From Comamonadaceae bacterium (GTDB taxonomy: Bacteria; Pseudomonadota; Gammaproteobacteria; Burkholderiales; Burkholderiaceae_C): DNA of 64,000 nucleotides. How positions within the stretch are numbered: the first letter of the stretch is position 1; every line of letters begins with the position of its first letter. Where the stretch lies: positions 20,327 to 84,326 of the forward strand of contig JAAFIY010000003.1 in assembly GCA_013297985.1 (NCBI GenBank), given 5' to 3'. Shown piece by piece: positions 50,339-59,989 of the stretch. The notes under the pieces are model-generated. The model was given only the letters and a program-made list of their open reading frames with translations, did no database searches and was not told the origin of the DNA. Both the position numbers and the translations under genes were made by a program.

Positions 50339-50893
50339 TTAGACGCGGCGGCGGTATTCGCCGGTGCGGGTGTCGATTTCGATCTTGTCGCCTTGGTCCA
50401 CAAACAGCGGCACCGCCACTTCAAAGCCAGTGGCGGTTTTGGCGGGTTTCAATACCTTGCCAGAGGTGTCGCCCTTCACGGCAGGTTCGGTCCAAGTGAC
50501 TTCACGCTCGACGCTGGTGGGCAGTTCTACCGAGATGGCTTTGCCGTCGTAGAACACCACCTCAGCCGACATGCCGTCTTCTAGGTAGCTGATGGCGTCG
50601 CCCATGTTGCCGGCTTCGACTTCGTACTGGTTGTAGTCAGCGTCCATCCACACGTACATCGGGTCGGCAAAGTACGAGTAGGTGCAGTCTTTTTTCTCCA
50701 GCACGATGTTGTCGATCTTGTCGTCGGCTTTCATGACGACTTCAGTGCCCTGGTTGTTGAGCAGGGCCTTGAGCTTCATGCGCACCGTGGCAGCACCACG
50801 GCCGCCGCGGGCGTATTCGGTTTTGAGCACGATCATCGGGTCTTTGCCCTGCATGATGACGTTGCCAGCGCGGATTTCTTGAGCGAGTTTCAT
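50339..50893 (-). CDS. efp: Translation elongation factor P (arginine-32 type)
   Basis: Relieves ribosome stalling at polyproline. From ATG 50893 ([20 protein letters not shown]) it has 184 residues and the three EF-P beta-barrel domains (C-terminal [16 protein letters not shown]). The modification loop reads [12 protein letters not shown] with arginine at position 32, the residue that EarP rhamnosylates, rather than the lysine modified by EpmA. EarP is encoded in this window. Two unrelated genes separate the pair. Confidence 0.96.
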   Translation of the reverse strand: MKLAQEIRAGNVIMQGKDPMIVLKTEYARGGRGAATVRMKLKALLNNQGTEVVMKADDKIDNIVLEKKDCTYSYFADPMYVWMDADYNQYEVEAGNMGDAISYLEDGMSAEVVFYDGKAISVELPTSVEREVTWTEPAVKGDTSGKVLKPAKTATGFEVAVPLFVDQGDKIEIDTRTGEYRRRV

Positions 50894-50990
50894 CGGTGTG
50901 CGTCGGTGGGGTTGCCAACCAGAGCGACACGAGTGGGCGCTGCGGTGACGAAACACCAAGTGCGCCAAGTGCTCTGGGCAAAGCCCTCGA

Positions 50991-51674
50991 TTATACCGTG
51001 GGCTTTTTGAGCTTGGATGTAGCCAGTTCGGTCTGCGCCATCGCTCGCAGCGCGGCTTTGATCTGTGCCCACCCGGCATCGGTCTGCAAATCAAGGCCGC
51101 TGAAAACGGCCGTGTGCCGCGCTCGCAAAAGCAAAAACTGCAAGCCCGCCACGATCACCAGCAGCACCCCCGCCAGATAGGGGTGCTCGGCATATTCACG
51201 CCCGCCCAGCAGGTGGGCCGCTTCGTGGCCCCAGGCCTCGCGTTCGGCCTCCAAGATGGCGGTGAGTTCATTGGGCTGGCTGGCTTCCGCGGCCAGAATG
51301 GCCAGCGTCAAAGGGCGGGCACGCAAGCCGTCGATGAAATGGTCCAGGAAACGCGCCAAGCGTTCAGCAGCAGGCAAGGCGGCGAAGGCGGCAGGGTCAG
51401 AACCCATCACCTCGCGGGCAGGTGGCCAAAACTGGCCGCTGGCGCCCCAAGCGCGCAGCATCTCCGGCAGGCCACCCCAGTATCGATAGATCAGCACCTT
51501 GTCCACGCCTGCCGCACGCGCCACGGCGTTAACGCCGATGCCCGCCACACCGTCACGCGCCAGCACCTCGCCAACAGCGGCCAAAAGGCGGGCCTCGGTG
51601 GCGGCGCGGTCTCGGCTGCGCGGAGTGGCGTCGATCACCGGTTCAGCTGAGTTAGGCAGGATCGGGGGGGTCAT
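50991..51674 (-). CDS. TetR-family transcriptional regulator
   Basis: A 227-residue regulator: N-terminal HTH ([20 protein letters not shown], then [20 protein letters not shown]) followed by a helical ligand domain. It starts with TGATG overlap on the stop of the nitroreductase gene, so the two are coupled. Two 16-bp palindromes at the promoter of that gene are its likely operators, giving autoregulation. Ligand unknown. Confidence 0.9.
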   Translation of the reverse strand: MTPPILPNSAEPVIDATPRSRDRAATEARLLAAVGEVLARDGVAGIGVNAVARAAGVDKVLIYRYWGGLPEMLRAWGASGQFWPPAREVMGSDPAAFAALPAAERLARFLDHFIDGLRARPLTLAILAAEASQPNELTAILEAEREAWGHEAAHLLGGREYAEHPYLAGVLLVIVAGLQFLLLRARHTAVFSGLDLQTDAGWAQIKAALRAMAQTELATSKLKKPTV

Positions 51675-52852
51675 CAGGCACGGATCAAGCGGCTGGGGTC
51701 ACGGCGCGGCGTCGGCGCCTGCGTTGCAGCGTAGCCGACGCGGCAGAACATTTGCACCACCCGCTGCTGGGCTTGGTCGCCCAACAGGCTGAGGTGCAGG
51801 TTTTGCAGGTGCGCCTGCATTTCGGGGAATTCTTGCGCGGCCTGGCTCAGCGGGTGCAGTTGAAGTCCCGCAGCTGTGGCCTGCAATTGCTGGCGCAAAT
51901 AGGCGCGGCCCGCTCGCACTTCGTCGGCGCGGCGGCTGTGCGCGGCGCCGGCCGCACGCGGCGTGCTGATCCACACAAATCCCATGGCTGTGCCCGCAGT
52001 GGCGCGGTAGTGGGCCATGGTTTGGTCAAACGCGGTGCTGCCGCGCTGGGGTGCCTGGCTGCGGTCAAAGAGTCCGACCGCGCTGGCGATGCGCGGCAAG
52101 AGCGCGTTCAGGCTCACGCCGTCACGGTGTTGAGCGATTTCGCTGGGGCCCACACGGGTCAGGCGCAGGGTTTCCAAAGCGGTGCGTGGGGTGCCCACTT
52201 CAACTTCCGCCGCTTGCAGGCACAAGCTGCGAAGGGCTTGCACACGGGTCGGCTGGACCGTGGCGCCTGCTTGAACCACATCGCCCGCTTGGGTGGCGCT
52301 GACCAGCGCGCTAAGCGCCTCTGGCGTCACTGGCCGCTCGGTATCAAAGGCCACTTTGGAGGTGCGCCTGCGCGGAAGGTATGCAAACAGCGGGTCAGGC
52401 TGCGCTGTGGTTTGGTTCGAATGCCAGCTCAGGCGTGCCACTGGCCGATCGTCCAGTTGGCGGGGGGCAGGTTCACCTTCGGGGAACAGGTCCACCTGCG
52501 CCTCAATGCCGCGTTGGCGCAAGGCCAGCACCAGGGCTTCGGTAAACGTACCCTGGCTCACCATGATTTGGCGAAACCACGGGTCGGTCTCAGGCAGCAG
52601 GCGCTGGCGGTCTACCCGCAGGGTGATGGCTTGGGGCTCGCTCAAGTCCACCAACCACGGCTGTAGGTTGTGGCTGCTGGGCGCCAAGATGGCCCAGCTC
52701 ACGGCCCAGCGGCGCAGCTCAGTGCCTTCGGCTGGGCCCTGCCACGGGGCAAGGGCTTCGGCGGGAAAGCTATCTGCCCCGCAGCCTGCCAGTGCGGCAG
52801 CAGCGGCTAGGGTGCCGCCACCGGCCAGGCGGATGAAATGGCGTCTTTGCAT
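51674..52852 (-). CDS. Nitroreductase-family (Acg-like) oxidoreductase, Tat-exported lipoprotein
   Basis: From ATG 52852 it has 392 residues. MQRRHFIRLAGGGTLAAAA gives a twin-arginine signal, and LAGC (Cys24) a lipobox, so the protein is likely a Tat-exported lipoprotein. The body has nitroreductase/Acg features: WAILAPSSHNLQPWLVDL (FMN phosphate region), a central YLPRRRTSKVAF and GLQLHPLSQAAQEFPEM near the C-terminus. FMN binding and a redox role are inferred; the substrate is unknown. AAGGAAAA Shine-Dalgarno. Co-transcribed with the TetR gene. Confidence 0.85.
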   Translation of the reverse strand: MQRRHFIRLAGGGTLAAAAALAGCGADSFPAEALAPWQGPAEGTELRRWAVSWAILAPSSHNLQPWLVDLSEPQAITLRVDRQRLLPETDPWFRQIMVSQGTFTEALVLALRQRGIEAQVDLFPEGEPAPRQLDDRPVARLSWHSNQTTAQPDPLFAYLPRRRTSKVAFDTERPVTPEALSALVSATQAGDVVQAGATVQPTRVQALRSLCLQAAEVEVGTPRTALETLRLTRVGPSEIAQHRDGVSLNALLPRIASAVGLFDRSQAPQRGSTAFDQTMAHYRATAGTAMGFVWISTPRAAGAAHSRRADEVRAGRAYLRQQLQATAAGLQLHPLSQAAQEFPEMQAHLQNLHLSLLGDQAQQRVVQMFCRVGYAATQAPTPRRDPSRLIRA

Positions 52853-52867
52853 CGCGTTTTCCTTTAA

Positions 52868-52906
52868 GTCACTTAGTAGTGACAATAATAGTCACTTATC
52901 GGTGAC
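52868..52906. promoter_or_regulatory. Twin palindromic operators and promoter of the nitroreductase-tetR module
   Basis: Two related 16-bp palindromes, GTCACTTAGTAGTGAC (52868-52883) and GTCACTTATCGGTGAC (52891-52906), lie 23 bp apart centre to centre just upstream of the nitroreductase ATG. Between them, on the minus strand, is TATTAT, a good -10 box, with TTCCAA 17 bp upstream as a weak -35. This is the layout expected for TetR-type repression of its own operon. Confidence 0.8.
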
Positions 52907-53042
52907 ATTGGAACAGGGGATTGGATTGAGCCCTTGCGGACGGTGTGGGCTACGTAGGTCCGGGCTCGACGGTCTGCGGTGGCTGTGGGGCCTGAACGCA
53001 GGCTGGTGATTCGCCCCGTGGGTTTGCGCCCGTGTTGAGCGC

Positions 53043-54266
53043 TTAGGGGGCAATGCCTGCGTCCATGCGCCACCGCTTGATGACCATGCAGAGTTGGCTC
53101 ATCAAGTCAGGCTGCGCCAGCAAGCGGGCCCGGGCTTGCTGCGCGCAGTCGCGCCACTGGGCTAGGAGCGCTTTCCCCGTGGGCCCGGTCAAGTGCGGCA
53201 TGGGGCCGTGTTGCAGCCCGTTCCACACACCGTGGGCCTGACGCAGGCCAGGCGGGGCCTCCAGCCAGTCCAAAAACGCAGCCAGCTTGGCGTGGTGGGC
53301 CTTGTCGTGCTGGGGGTAGATCTGCCAGATGAAGGGCTGGCCTGCCCAGAGGGCGCGCACCAGCGAATCTTCGCCGCGCACCAAGTTGAGGTCGCAGGCC
53401 CACAGCAGGTGGTCGTAGTCGGCTTGGCTGAGCAAGGGCAGGGCCTTGATCTGCAAGTGGCCCACGCGAGCGGGGAGCAGGGCATTGGGGGCAAGCGCCA
53501 GCGCGGCCCGCACGGCTTGGTGGCTACGGCCCGCCGTCACGCATAGGCGGCTGGCCTGTGGCGCCAGTTGCAGGGCTTGCAGCCAATTCGGTAGCACCGC
53601 AGGTTCGTAGCAAAACAAGCTGGCCACAAACGCATGGCCGCCGCCTGAGCCTGCCGACGCTTCGGGCAAGCCATGGGCGCGGCGCCATGCGGTTGGGTCA
53701 AAACGGGCTTGGCGATCGGCCAAGTCGGCCTCGCGCAGCAAACCGCCGGTGCCCGCCACAAAGCCTGGGTAGAAGAAGCGCTTGTGCACCCCCGCCGCCG
53801 GGCCGCTGGAGATGGGGGAGGGCAAGCCATGCAGGCGCAGCACCACCGCTTCGGCGCTGAGGTATTCCAGGTTGATCCAGGTGGGCCAGTGCTTGAGGTC
53901 CAATTGGCCTGAACCGCCCAATAAATGGGCGTAAGATGCTACAAATTCTGTAGCAATCTCACAGCCGAAGGCTTCCACCCACACCTGCGGTGGCGCATCG
54001 GCAAACACCTGCTGCAGCTGGGCTGCGGGCAGGGTGGGCAGCCAGTGGCGCACTTGCAGGCCCGCAGGCCCGGCTGCGCTGCCTTGCATAAAGCCCAAGG
54101 GCGTCGGGTCATCCACCCACAGCCGCACGCGGTGGCCGTGGGCGACCAATTGGCGGCACAAGCGCAGGCACACACCAGCGTCGCCCCAGTTGTCAATGAC
54201 GCGGCAAAACACGTCCCACTGCCAAGCAGGGGCGTGCGGATCGACGGGGATGTTGCTTGCGGCCAC
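53043..54266 (-). CDS. earP: EF-P arginine-32 rhamnosyltransferase EarP, with repeat-encoded insert
   Basis: Transfers rhamnose from TDP-rhamnose to Arg32 of [23 protein letters not shown] near the N-terminus contains the conserved Asp pair; [12 protein letters not shown] and [20 protein letters not shown] are further family signatures. No ATG fits; GTG 54266 gives 407 residues, with TTG 54272 as an alternative. Residues about 105-123 ([18 protein letters not shown]), just before the INLEYLSAE motif, are read from a repeat copy. The start lies only 14 bp from the divergent uvrC start. Confidence 0.92.
   Translation of the reverse strand: MAASNIPVDPHAPAWQWDVFCRVIDNWGDAGVCLRLCRQLVAHGHRVRLWVDDPTPLGFMQGSAAGPAGLQVRHWLPTLPAAQLQQVFADAPPQVWVEAFGCEIATEFVASYAHLLGGSGQLDLKHWPTWINLEYLSAEAVVLRLHGLPSPISSGPAAGVHKRFFYPGFVAGTGGLLREADLADRQARFDPTAWRRAHGLPEASAGSGGGHAFVASLFCYEPAVLPNWLQALQLAPQASRLCVTAGRSHQAVRAALALAPNALLPARVGHLQIKALPLLSQADYDHLLWACDLNLVRGEDSLVRALWAGQPFIWQIYPQHDKAHHAKLAAFLDWLEAPPGLRQAHGVWNGLQHGPMPHLTGPTGKALLAQWRDCAQQARARLLAQPDLMSQLCMVIKRWRMDAGIAP
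53900..53956 (-). repeat. Dispersed two-hairpin repeat copy within earP
   Basis: On the minus strand it reads gctacagaatttgtagcatc, then ttacgcccatttattgggcg, then gttcaggccaattgg. The GCTAC/GTAGC arms, the GGGCG block and the terminal aattgg match the consensus. It is sense and in frame with earP. Confidence 0.7.
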
Positions 54267-54280
54267 GCACAATCGTAGGC

Positions 54281-56350
54281 ATGTCTGCTTCGCCACCTGA
54301 ATCCGGCCCCACTGAACCGGCCCAATCGCCCGCCACCGATGCCGATGCGCTGTGGCAATCGCTGCTGCGCGAAGTGGCGGCCTTGCCTGCCCGCCCGGGG
54401 GTGTACCGCTACTTTGATGCGCGCAGCGAGGTGCTGTATGTGGGCAAGGCACGCGACCTGAAAAAGCGCGTGTCCAGCTACTTTCACAAAAACCATGGCG
54501 GCACCCGCATTGGGGTGATGGTGGGGCGCATTGCGCGGCTTGAGACCACGGTGGTGCGATCTGAGGCCGAAGCCCTGCTGCTTGAAAACAACCTGATCAA
54601 GACGCTCAACCCGCGCTTCAACATCCTGTTTCGGGACGACAAGAGCTATCCCTATCTCAAGCTCACCGCCACTAGGCCCTTAAAGCCGATGGAGCGCACC
54701 TCGCCCCAGGCCTTTACCCGGGTGGCCTACTACCGCGGCGCCACCGACCGGCAGCACCAGTACTTTGGGCCGTATCCCAGTGCCTGGGCGGTAAAGGAGT
54801 CGATCTTGCTGCTGCAAAAGGTGTTTCGCCTGCGCACCTGTGAAGACACGGTATTTGCCAATCGCACCCGGCCGTGCTTGCTGTACCAAATCAAACGCTG
54901 CAGCGGCCCTTGTGTGGGTTTGATTGATGAGGCTGCCTACGCGCGTGACGTGCAAGCTGCTGCCGCCTTTTTGCAGGGTAAAACCCAGACGGTGTTAGAC
55001 GATTTGCAAATCCGCATGACGAGCCACGCCGAGCAGCTGGAGTTTGAGCAAGCGGCCGAGTTGCGCAACCAAATGACCGCGCTCAGCCGCGTGCTGCACC
55101 AGCAGGCGGTGGACAACAGTGGCGACACCGACGTGGATGTGCTGGCTGTGGCCATGCAAGGCGGGCGAGCATGCGTCAACCTGGCCATGGTGCGCGGCGG
55201 GCGGCACTTGGGCGACAGGCCCTATTTTCCGTCGCACACCCTGGATGCATTGGTGGACGATGGCGATCTCGAGATTGACGCCGAGCCGCAGCCGCCAGCC
55301 AGCCCAGAAGCGGCCAGCCCGAGCGCCGCCAACGCCGAAACCGAAACCGAGGCCCAGCGCCAATCGCAGTTGCGCCGCCAAGTGCTGCATGCCTTTGTGG
55401 CCCAGCACTTCACCAGCGTGCCGCCACCCACGGTGCTGGTGTGCGGTGAGCCGATTGATCGCGAACTGCTCGCCGCCTTGTCTAAAGCCACCGGTGTGCG
55501 CATCAATGCCGTGCATCAGCCGCGCGAGCAGCGCCGCATTTGGCTGGAAATGGCGCAGACCAATGCCGATTTGCAACTGGCCCGTTTGCTGGCCGAAGAA
55601 GGCTCGCAACAAGCCCGTACCCGCGCGCTGGTAGACGCGCTGGACTTGGCGCCCGATGACCTCAACCGCTTTCGGGTGGAGTGTTTTGACATTTCTCACA
55701 CGGGGGGCGAAGCCACCCAGGCCAGTTGCGTGGTGTACCTGGGCCACAAGATGCTGAGCAGCGAATACCGTCGATACGGCATTGAAGGCATCACCGGGGG
55801 CGACGACTATGCCGCCATGCGCCAGGTGTTGATGCGCCGCTACGGCAAGCTGGCCCAAGCCCTGGCCGGGCCAGAGGCGGACACCGCGCGCCACCAAATG
55901 CCCGACGTGGTACTGATTGACGGCGGCCGCGGCCAAGTGGGTGTGGCCCGCGAAGTGTTTGAAGCACTGGGCCTGGACATCGCCCGCATCGTGGGCGTTG
56001 AAAAAGGCGAAGGCCGCAAGGTAGGCCTGGAAGAACTGGTGTTTGCCGACGGCCGCGACAAGATTGCCCTGGGCCGTGAATCGGCGGCCTTGATGCTGGT
56101 CGCCCACATTCGGGACGAGGCGCATCGCTTTGCCATCACCGGCATGCGCGCCCAAAGGGCCCGCACCCGCACCGGCACGGGGGCCAGTCGGCTAGAAGAC
56201 ATCGCAGGCGTGGGCCCCAAAAAGCGGGCGCGGCTGCTGCAGCGTTTTGGTGGGGTGCGGGGGGTGGCTTCGGCCGGTGTGGACGATTTGTGCACCGTGG
56301 AAGGCATTTCACGCGAGCTGGCCGAGACCATCTATCGGGCCTTGCATTGA
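54281..56350 (+). CDS. uvrC: Excinuclease ABC subunit C
   Basis: Makes both incisions in nucleotide excision repair. From ATG 54281 it is 689 residues. Domains in order: GIY-YIG nuclease ([20 protein letters not shown], about 35-115), UVR/UvrB-binding helix near 250-285, an Ala/Glu-rich linker (about 330-370) typical of this lineage, the RNase H-like endonuclease ([32 protein letters not shown]) and tandem helix-hairpin-helix at the C-terminus ([19 protein letters not shown]). Confidence 0.97.
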   Translation: MSASPPESGPTEPAQSPATDADALWQSLLREVAALPARPGVYRYFDARSEVLYVGKARDLKKRVSSYFHKNHGGTRIGVMVGRIARLETTVVRSEAEALLLENNLIKTLNPRFNILFRDDKSYPYLKLTATRPLKPMERTSPQAFTRVAYYRGATDRQHQYFGPYPSAWAVKESILLLQKVFRLRTCEDTVFANRTRPCLLYQIKRCSGPCVGLIDEAAYARDVQAAAAFLQGKTQTVLDDLQIRMTSHAEQLEFEQAAELRNQMTALSRVLHQQAVDNSGDTDVDVLAVAMQGGRACVNLAMVRGGRHLGDRPYFPSHTLDALVDDGDLEIDAEPQPPASPEAASPSAANAETETEAQRQSQLRRQVLHAFVAQHFTSVPPPTVLVCGEPIDRELLAALSKATGVRINAVHQPREQRRIWLEMAQTNADLQLARLLAEEGSQQARTRALVDALDLAPDDLNRFRVECFDISHTGGEATQASCVVYLGHKMLSSEYRRYGIEGITGGDDYAAMRQVLMRRYGKLAQALAGPEADTARHQMPDVVLIDGGRGQVGVAREVFEALGLDIARIVGVEKGEGRKVGLEELVFADGRDKIALGRESAALMLVAHIRDEAHRFAITGMRAQRARTRTGTGASRLEDIAGVGPKKRARLLQRFGGVRGVASAGVDDLCTVEGISRELAETIYRALH

Positions 56351-56414
56351 TCGGCGCCGCGCGCTGTGGCGCACTGACACAGCGCTGCAAAAGCCGCATG
56401 ACACAATCGTTGGC

Positions 56415-56981
56415 ATGTTCTTCACCATCCCGACGCTGCTGACCTGGACGCGGATCGTGGCGATCCCGCTCATCGTCGGGGTGTTCTACCTGCCCTGGGA
56501 AGCCGACCTGCGCAACCTGATCGCCACGGTGATGTTTGTGGTGTTTGCCGCCACCGATTGGGCCGACGGCTACTTGGCCCGCAAGCTCAATCAAACCTCG
56601 GCTTTTGGTGCCTTTTTAGACCCGGTGGCCGACAAGTTTTTGGTGTGCGCGAGCTTGTTGGTGCTGGTGCATTTATCGCGTGCGGATGTGTTTGTGGCGC
56701 TGATCATCATCGGACGCGAAATCGCCATTTCGGCCCTGCGCGAATGGATGGCGCAAATCGGCGCACTGCGCAGTGTGGCCGTGCACATGTTGGGCAAGCT
56801 CAAGACGGTGGTGCAGATGGTGGCCATCCCGTTCTTGCTCTTTGACGGCATGCTGCTGGGCGTGATCGACACCGCGTTGTGGGGCACGGTGCTGATCTGG
56901 GTGGCGGCCGTGCTCACCGTGTGGTCGATGGTGTACTACCTGCAGCGCGCATTGCCCGAGATTCGTGCCAAGGCGCGCTGA
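56415..56981 (+). CDS. pgsA: CDP-diacylglycerol-glycerol-3-phosphate 3-phosphatidyltransferase
   Basis: Makes phosphatidylglycerol phosphate in the inner membrane. From ATG 56415 (MFFTIPTLLTWTRIVAIPLI) it has 188 residues and about five membrane helices. The CDP-alcohol phosphotransferase motif is intact: D-G-x2-A-R (DGYLAR), then G at +9 and two aspartates in FLDPVADK. It follows uvrC by 64 bp; uvrC-pgsA adjacency is common in proteobacteria. Confidence 0.96.
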   Translation: MFFTIPTLLTWTRIVAIPLIVGVFYLPWEADLRNLIATVMFVVFAATDWADGYLARKLNQTSAFGAFLDPVADKFLVCASLLVLVHLSRADVFVALIIIGREIAISALREWMAQIGALRSVAVHMLGKLKTVVQMVAIPFLLFDGMLLGVIDTALWGTVLIWVAAVLTVWSMVYYLQRALPEIRAKAR

Positions 56982-57011
56982 TCTCGCCGCAACCCCGCGC
57001 CTCAACAAGCC

Positions 57012-57926
57012 ATGACAGCAGGCTCTAACGCGGCATGGGTGCGTGCCATGCCGGTGGTGTTTGTGTTGATCTGGGCCACCGGCTTCATCGTGGCCCGCTA
57101 CGGCATGCCGTATGCGCCCCCGCTTACTTTCCTCACGATCCGGTTCGCCCTGTCGGTGTTGTGCTTTGGGCTGTGGATTGCGCTGACGCGGCCCGCTTGG
57201 CCTAGCCAGCCGGGCGCCTGGCGCCACTTGGCTGTGGCTGGTGTGTTGATGCATGCGGGCTACTTGGGCGGCGTGTGGGTGGCTGTCAAGGCCGGCATGG
57301 GCGCGGGGCTGTCAGCGCTGCTGGTGGGCTTGCAGCCGGTGCTCACGGCCATTTGGTTGTCAGCTGTTGGTTCGCGGGTAAGTGCCCGTCAGTGGGCCGG
57401 GCTGGCGCTGGGCTTGGCAGGTTTGGTGATGGTGGTGTGGCACAAGCTGGGTTTGGGCGAAGTGACGCCCTTTAACTTCGCGTCGGCCATGGTGGCGCTG
57501 ATGGCCATCACCGCAGGCACGCTGTACCAAAAGCGCTATGTGCAGCCCTGTGATGTGCGCACCGCCAACTGCATTCAATTGGCGGCAGCGTTTGTCGTCA
57601 CGGCCCCGCTTGCCTTGTTGCTTGAGTCTGAGCCGATGCAGTGGAACCCGCAACTGATGGGGGCCATGGCTTGGTCGGTGTTGGTGCTGACGCTCGGCGG
57701 TAGTTCACTGCTGTATCTGCTGATTCAGCGGGGCGCCGCCACATCGGTGAGTAGCGTGATGTACCTGGTGCCGCCCACCACCGCGCTGATGGCTTGGAGC
57801 TTGTTTGCAGAGCCCATCGGCTGGCTGGGCGCGGCGGGCATAGCCGTCACCGCAGCGGGGGTGGCCATGGTGGTGCGCGCAGCCGCAGCAAGCGAGGCCG
57901 AAGCGCGGCAGGCCCCCAAAACCTAA
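57012..57926 (+). CDS. EamA/DMT-superfamily transporter
   Basis: A 304-residue membrane protein with ten predicted helices arranged as two EamA repeats. The first starts VVFVLIWATGFIVARYGMPY, with the conserved FLTIRFALSV; the second contains LYLLIQRGAATSVSSVMYLV and PPTTALMAWSLFAEP. Members export amino acids or other metabolites; the substrate is not predictable here. Its end overlaps the convergent LysR gene by 4 bp. Confidence 0.9.
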   Translation: MTAGSNAAWVRAMPVVFVLIWATGFIVARYGMPYAPPLTFLTIRFALSVLCFGLWIALTRPAWPSQPGAWRHLAVAGVLMHAGYLGGVWVAVKAGMGAGLSALLVGLQPVLTAIWLSAVGSRVSARQWAGLALGLAGLVMVVWHKLGLGEVTPFNFASAMVALMAITAGTLYQKRYVQPCDVRTANCIQLAAAFVVTAPLALLLESEPMQWNPQLMGAMAWSVLVLTLGGSSLLYLLIQRGAATSVSSVMYLVPPTTALMAWSLFAEPIGWLGAAGIAVTAAGVAMVVRAAAASEAEARQAPKT

Positions 57927-58930
57927 GAGCGCTCGCCCGGTCGCGTGGGGCTGTCGTCAATGCCACCCCAGGGCGCTGCCACAAAGGCCTGCGCCAGCGC
58001 ATCGCGCACCACCCGCAAGCGCCGCGGGCTGCGGCTTTGTCGCGGCTGCAGCCATTGCACATCCGCATCGGTCATGGCCCAACCTGGCAGCACGGTCTGC
58101 AGGGCACCTTGGCGCACCAGTGGCGCCACATCCCACTGGCTGCGCAGCATCAGTCCATGACCGGCCAAGCACCAGTCGCGCACGGTTTCGCCTGAATTAC
58201 TGGTGAGCGGGCCGCTGGCTTCAATCCGTTCCACCAGCCGTTGCGGGCCCTGCGAGCGCTGCAGCACCCAGGTTTGGCGAGCCGCCTGCGGCGTGCGCCC
58301 GGGGTCGGTTGGCGGTGTGTTTTCAAGGGCCAGCAGACAGCGATGCGCCAGTAAGTCGGCGGGTTGCAGCGGCAGGCCATGGCGGCGCAGATACGCCGGG
58401 GCCCCGACCACCACGCGCTGGTTGCTGGCCAGCCGCGACGCCGTCCAATGGTGGGCATGCTCGGGCGGCACCGGCCATAACCACACAGCGGCATCTAGCC
58501 CGGCTCGAGTGAGGTCGCTCAAGTGGTCGCACAAATGCAGATGCACCCGCAGCCCAGGGTGGTCGGCCTGCAGGCGCGCCAGCACCGGCGCCACCCAAGT
58601 TCGCCCAAAGCCAAAGGTGGCCGCAATCTGTACCGGTCCCACCACTTGGCGGCGGCGCTCTAACAAATCGGCCTCCAGCGCGTCAAACTGCGCAAGCAGC
58701 GAATGGGCTTGCGCCAGCAATAGCCGCCCGTCGGTGGTCAGCGCGAGTTGGCGCGTGCTGCGCTCAAACAAAGCGGCGCCCAAGCGTGCCTCCAACGCGG
58801 CCAGGCGCTTGGTGACGACCGAGGGCGCCAGGCCCAGCGCCTGGCCCGCCGCGCTTAAGCGGCCGGCCTGCGCAATGGCCTGCACCAGGCGCAGATCGCT
58901 GCGATCAAGTTGTGGTGGCATTCTTTCCAT
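57923..58930 (-). CDS. LysR-family transcriptional regulator
   Basis: A 335-residue regulator from ATG 58930. The N-terminal HTH reads LRLVQAIAQAGRLSAAGQAL with APSVVTKRLAALEARLGAAL, then the effector domain starts VVGPVQIAATFGFGRTWVAP and resembles the CrgA/AaeR type. It diverges from the dehalogenase-like gene across 66 bp that hold nested inverted repeats, so it probably controls that gene. It is shadowed at its 3' end by the transporter gene on the other strand. Confidence 0.9.
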   Translation of the reverse strand: MERMPPQLDRSDLRLVQAIAQAGRLSAAGQALGLAPSVVTKRLAALEARLGAALFERSTRQLALTTDGRLLLAQAHSLLAQFDALEADLLERRRQVVGPVQIAATFGFGRTWVAPVLARLQADHPGLRVHLHLCDHLSDLTRAGLDAAVWLWPVPPEHAHHWTASRLASNQRVVVGAPAYLRRHGLPLQPADLLAHRCLLALENTPPTDPGRTPQAARQTWVLQRSQGPQRLVERIEASGPLTSNSGETVRDWCLAGHGLMLRSQWDVAPLVRQGALQTVLPGWAMTDADVQWLQPRQSRSPRRLRVVRDALAQAFVAAPWGGIDDSPTRPGERS

Positions 58931-58938
58931 GGCGGAAA

Positions 58939-58980
58939 CACTGTACCTGCGCGCCAAGCGCAGATGGCCCAATTACAGTG
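58939..58980. promoter_or_regulatory. Nested inverted repeats between LysR gene and dehalogenase-like gene
   Basis: An outer pair CACTGTA (58939-58945)/TACAGTG (58974-58980) encloses a hairpin CTGCGC/GCGCAG (58947-58952, 58958-58963). Interrupted dyads in a divergent LysR promoter are typical activator sites. Binding is inferred. Confidence 0.55.
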
Positions 58981-58996
58981 CCCCTGAGGTGAATCC

Positions 58997-59950
58997 ATGC
59001 ACGCCCACCAGCCACAACCGTCCCCCGCCAACCCAGAAACCAGCGGCCTTTGGCCCGATCCCTTTTGGACCTGCCAACGCCTGACTGTGGATGGCGTAGG
59101 CCTGCAGGTGCGTACGGGTGGAGAGGGCCCCGCGCTGTTGTTGCTGCACGGCCACCCGCAAAGCCATGCCATGTGGCACCGGGTGGCGCCCACGCTGGCG
59201 CGCAGCCACACGGTGGTGATGATGGATTTGCGCGGCTACGGCGAATCAGACCGCCCGGCCGATGACGCGGAACACGTGGCCTACAGCAAACGCCGGATGG
59301 CCGCCGACGCGCTTGGCGTGATGCGGGCCCTGGGCCACACCCGCTTTGATGTGCTGGCCCATGACCGCGGTGCGCGGGTGGCGCACCGGCTGGCGGTGGA
59401 TGCCCCGCAAGCGGTGACTCGCCTGATGCTCTTGGACATCGCGCCCACGCTGGCTATGTACCAACACACCGACCGGGTGTTCGCCCAGGCGTATTGGCAT
59501 TGGTTCTTTTTGATCCAACCCCCGCCGCTGCCTGAAGCCCTCATTGAGTCGGACCCCGAGCGCTACTTGCGCAGCCTGATGGGCGCGCGTTACGGCGGGC
59601 TGCAGGTGTTTGACCCGCTGGCCTTGGCGGAGTACATCCGCTGCGCCCGCGTGCCGGGCACCGCGCAGGCCATGTGTGGCGACTACCGCGCCAGCGCAGG
59701 CGTTGATTTGGCGCACGACCAAGCGGATATCGATTCCGGCCGGCAACTGACCCAGCCGCTGCGGGTGCTGTGGGGTGCCCAAGGCGCGGTGGCGGCCAGT
59801 TTTGATGTGCTGGCGCTGTGGCGCGAACGGGCCACTCAGGTCAGCGGCCGAGCGCTGCCCAGCGGCCACTACATCGCCGAGCAAGTCCCGGCTGACTTGT
59901 TGGCCGAGTGTGCGGATTTCTTTAAACCCAATCAGCCTGTTGCGCCCTAA
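58997..59950 (+). CDS. Haloacetate (fluoroacetate) dehalogenase-like alpha/beta hydrolase
   Basis: The 317 residues have every catalytic and halide-site residue of fluoroacetate dehalogenases such as RPA1163: nucleophile Asp123 with Arg124 and Arg127 (AHDRGARVAHR), Asp147 in LLDIAP, the halide pocket His168-Trp169 (YWHWFFLIQPPPLPE) and Tyr230, and the base His291 (SGHYIAEQVP). HGHPQSHAMWHRVAP and DLRGYGESDRP complete the fold. This suggests hydrolysis of short 2-haloacids; true substrate unproven. Divergent from a LysR gene. Confidence 0.85.
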   Translation: MHAHQPQPSPANPETSGLWPDPFWTCQRLTVDGVGLQVRTGGEGPALLLLHGHPQSHAMWHRVAPTLARSHTVVMMDLRGYGESDRPADDAEHVAYSKRRMAADALGVMRALGHTRFDVLAHDRGARVAHRLAVDAPQAVTRLMLLDIAPTLAMYQHTDRVFAQAYWHWFFLIQPPPLPEALIESDPERYLRSLMGARYGGLQVFDPLALAEYIRCARVPGTAQAMCGDYRASAGVDLAHDQADIDSGRQLTQPLRVLWGAQGAVAASFDVLALWRERATQVSGRALPSGHYIAEQVPADLLAECADFFKPNQPVAP

Positions 59951-59960
59951 AAATATGCGC

Positions 59961-59988
59961 TGGCAGCTACAAAAAAAGGAGCGTTGAA
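59961..59988 (+). repeat. Repeat-like fragment at the ribosome binding site of the dehydrogenase gene
   Basis: Reads tggcagctacaaaaaaagga, then gcgttgaa. The left arm GCTACaaaaaa matches the consensus, and the sequence then supplies the AAAGGAG Shine-Dalgarno of the next gene. Short, so chance is possible. Confidence 0.35.
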
Positions 59989-59989
59989 C

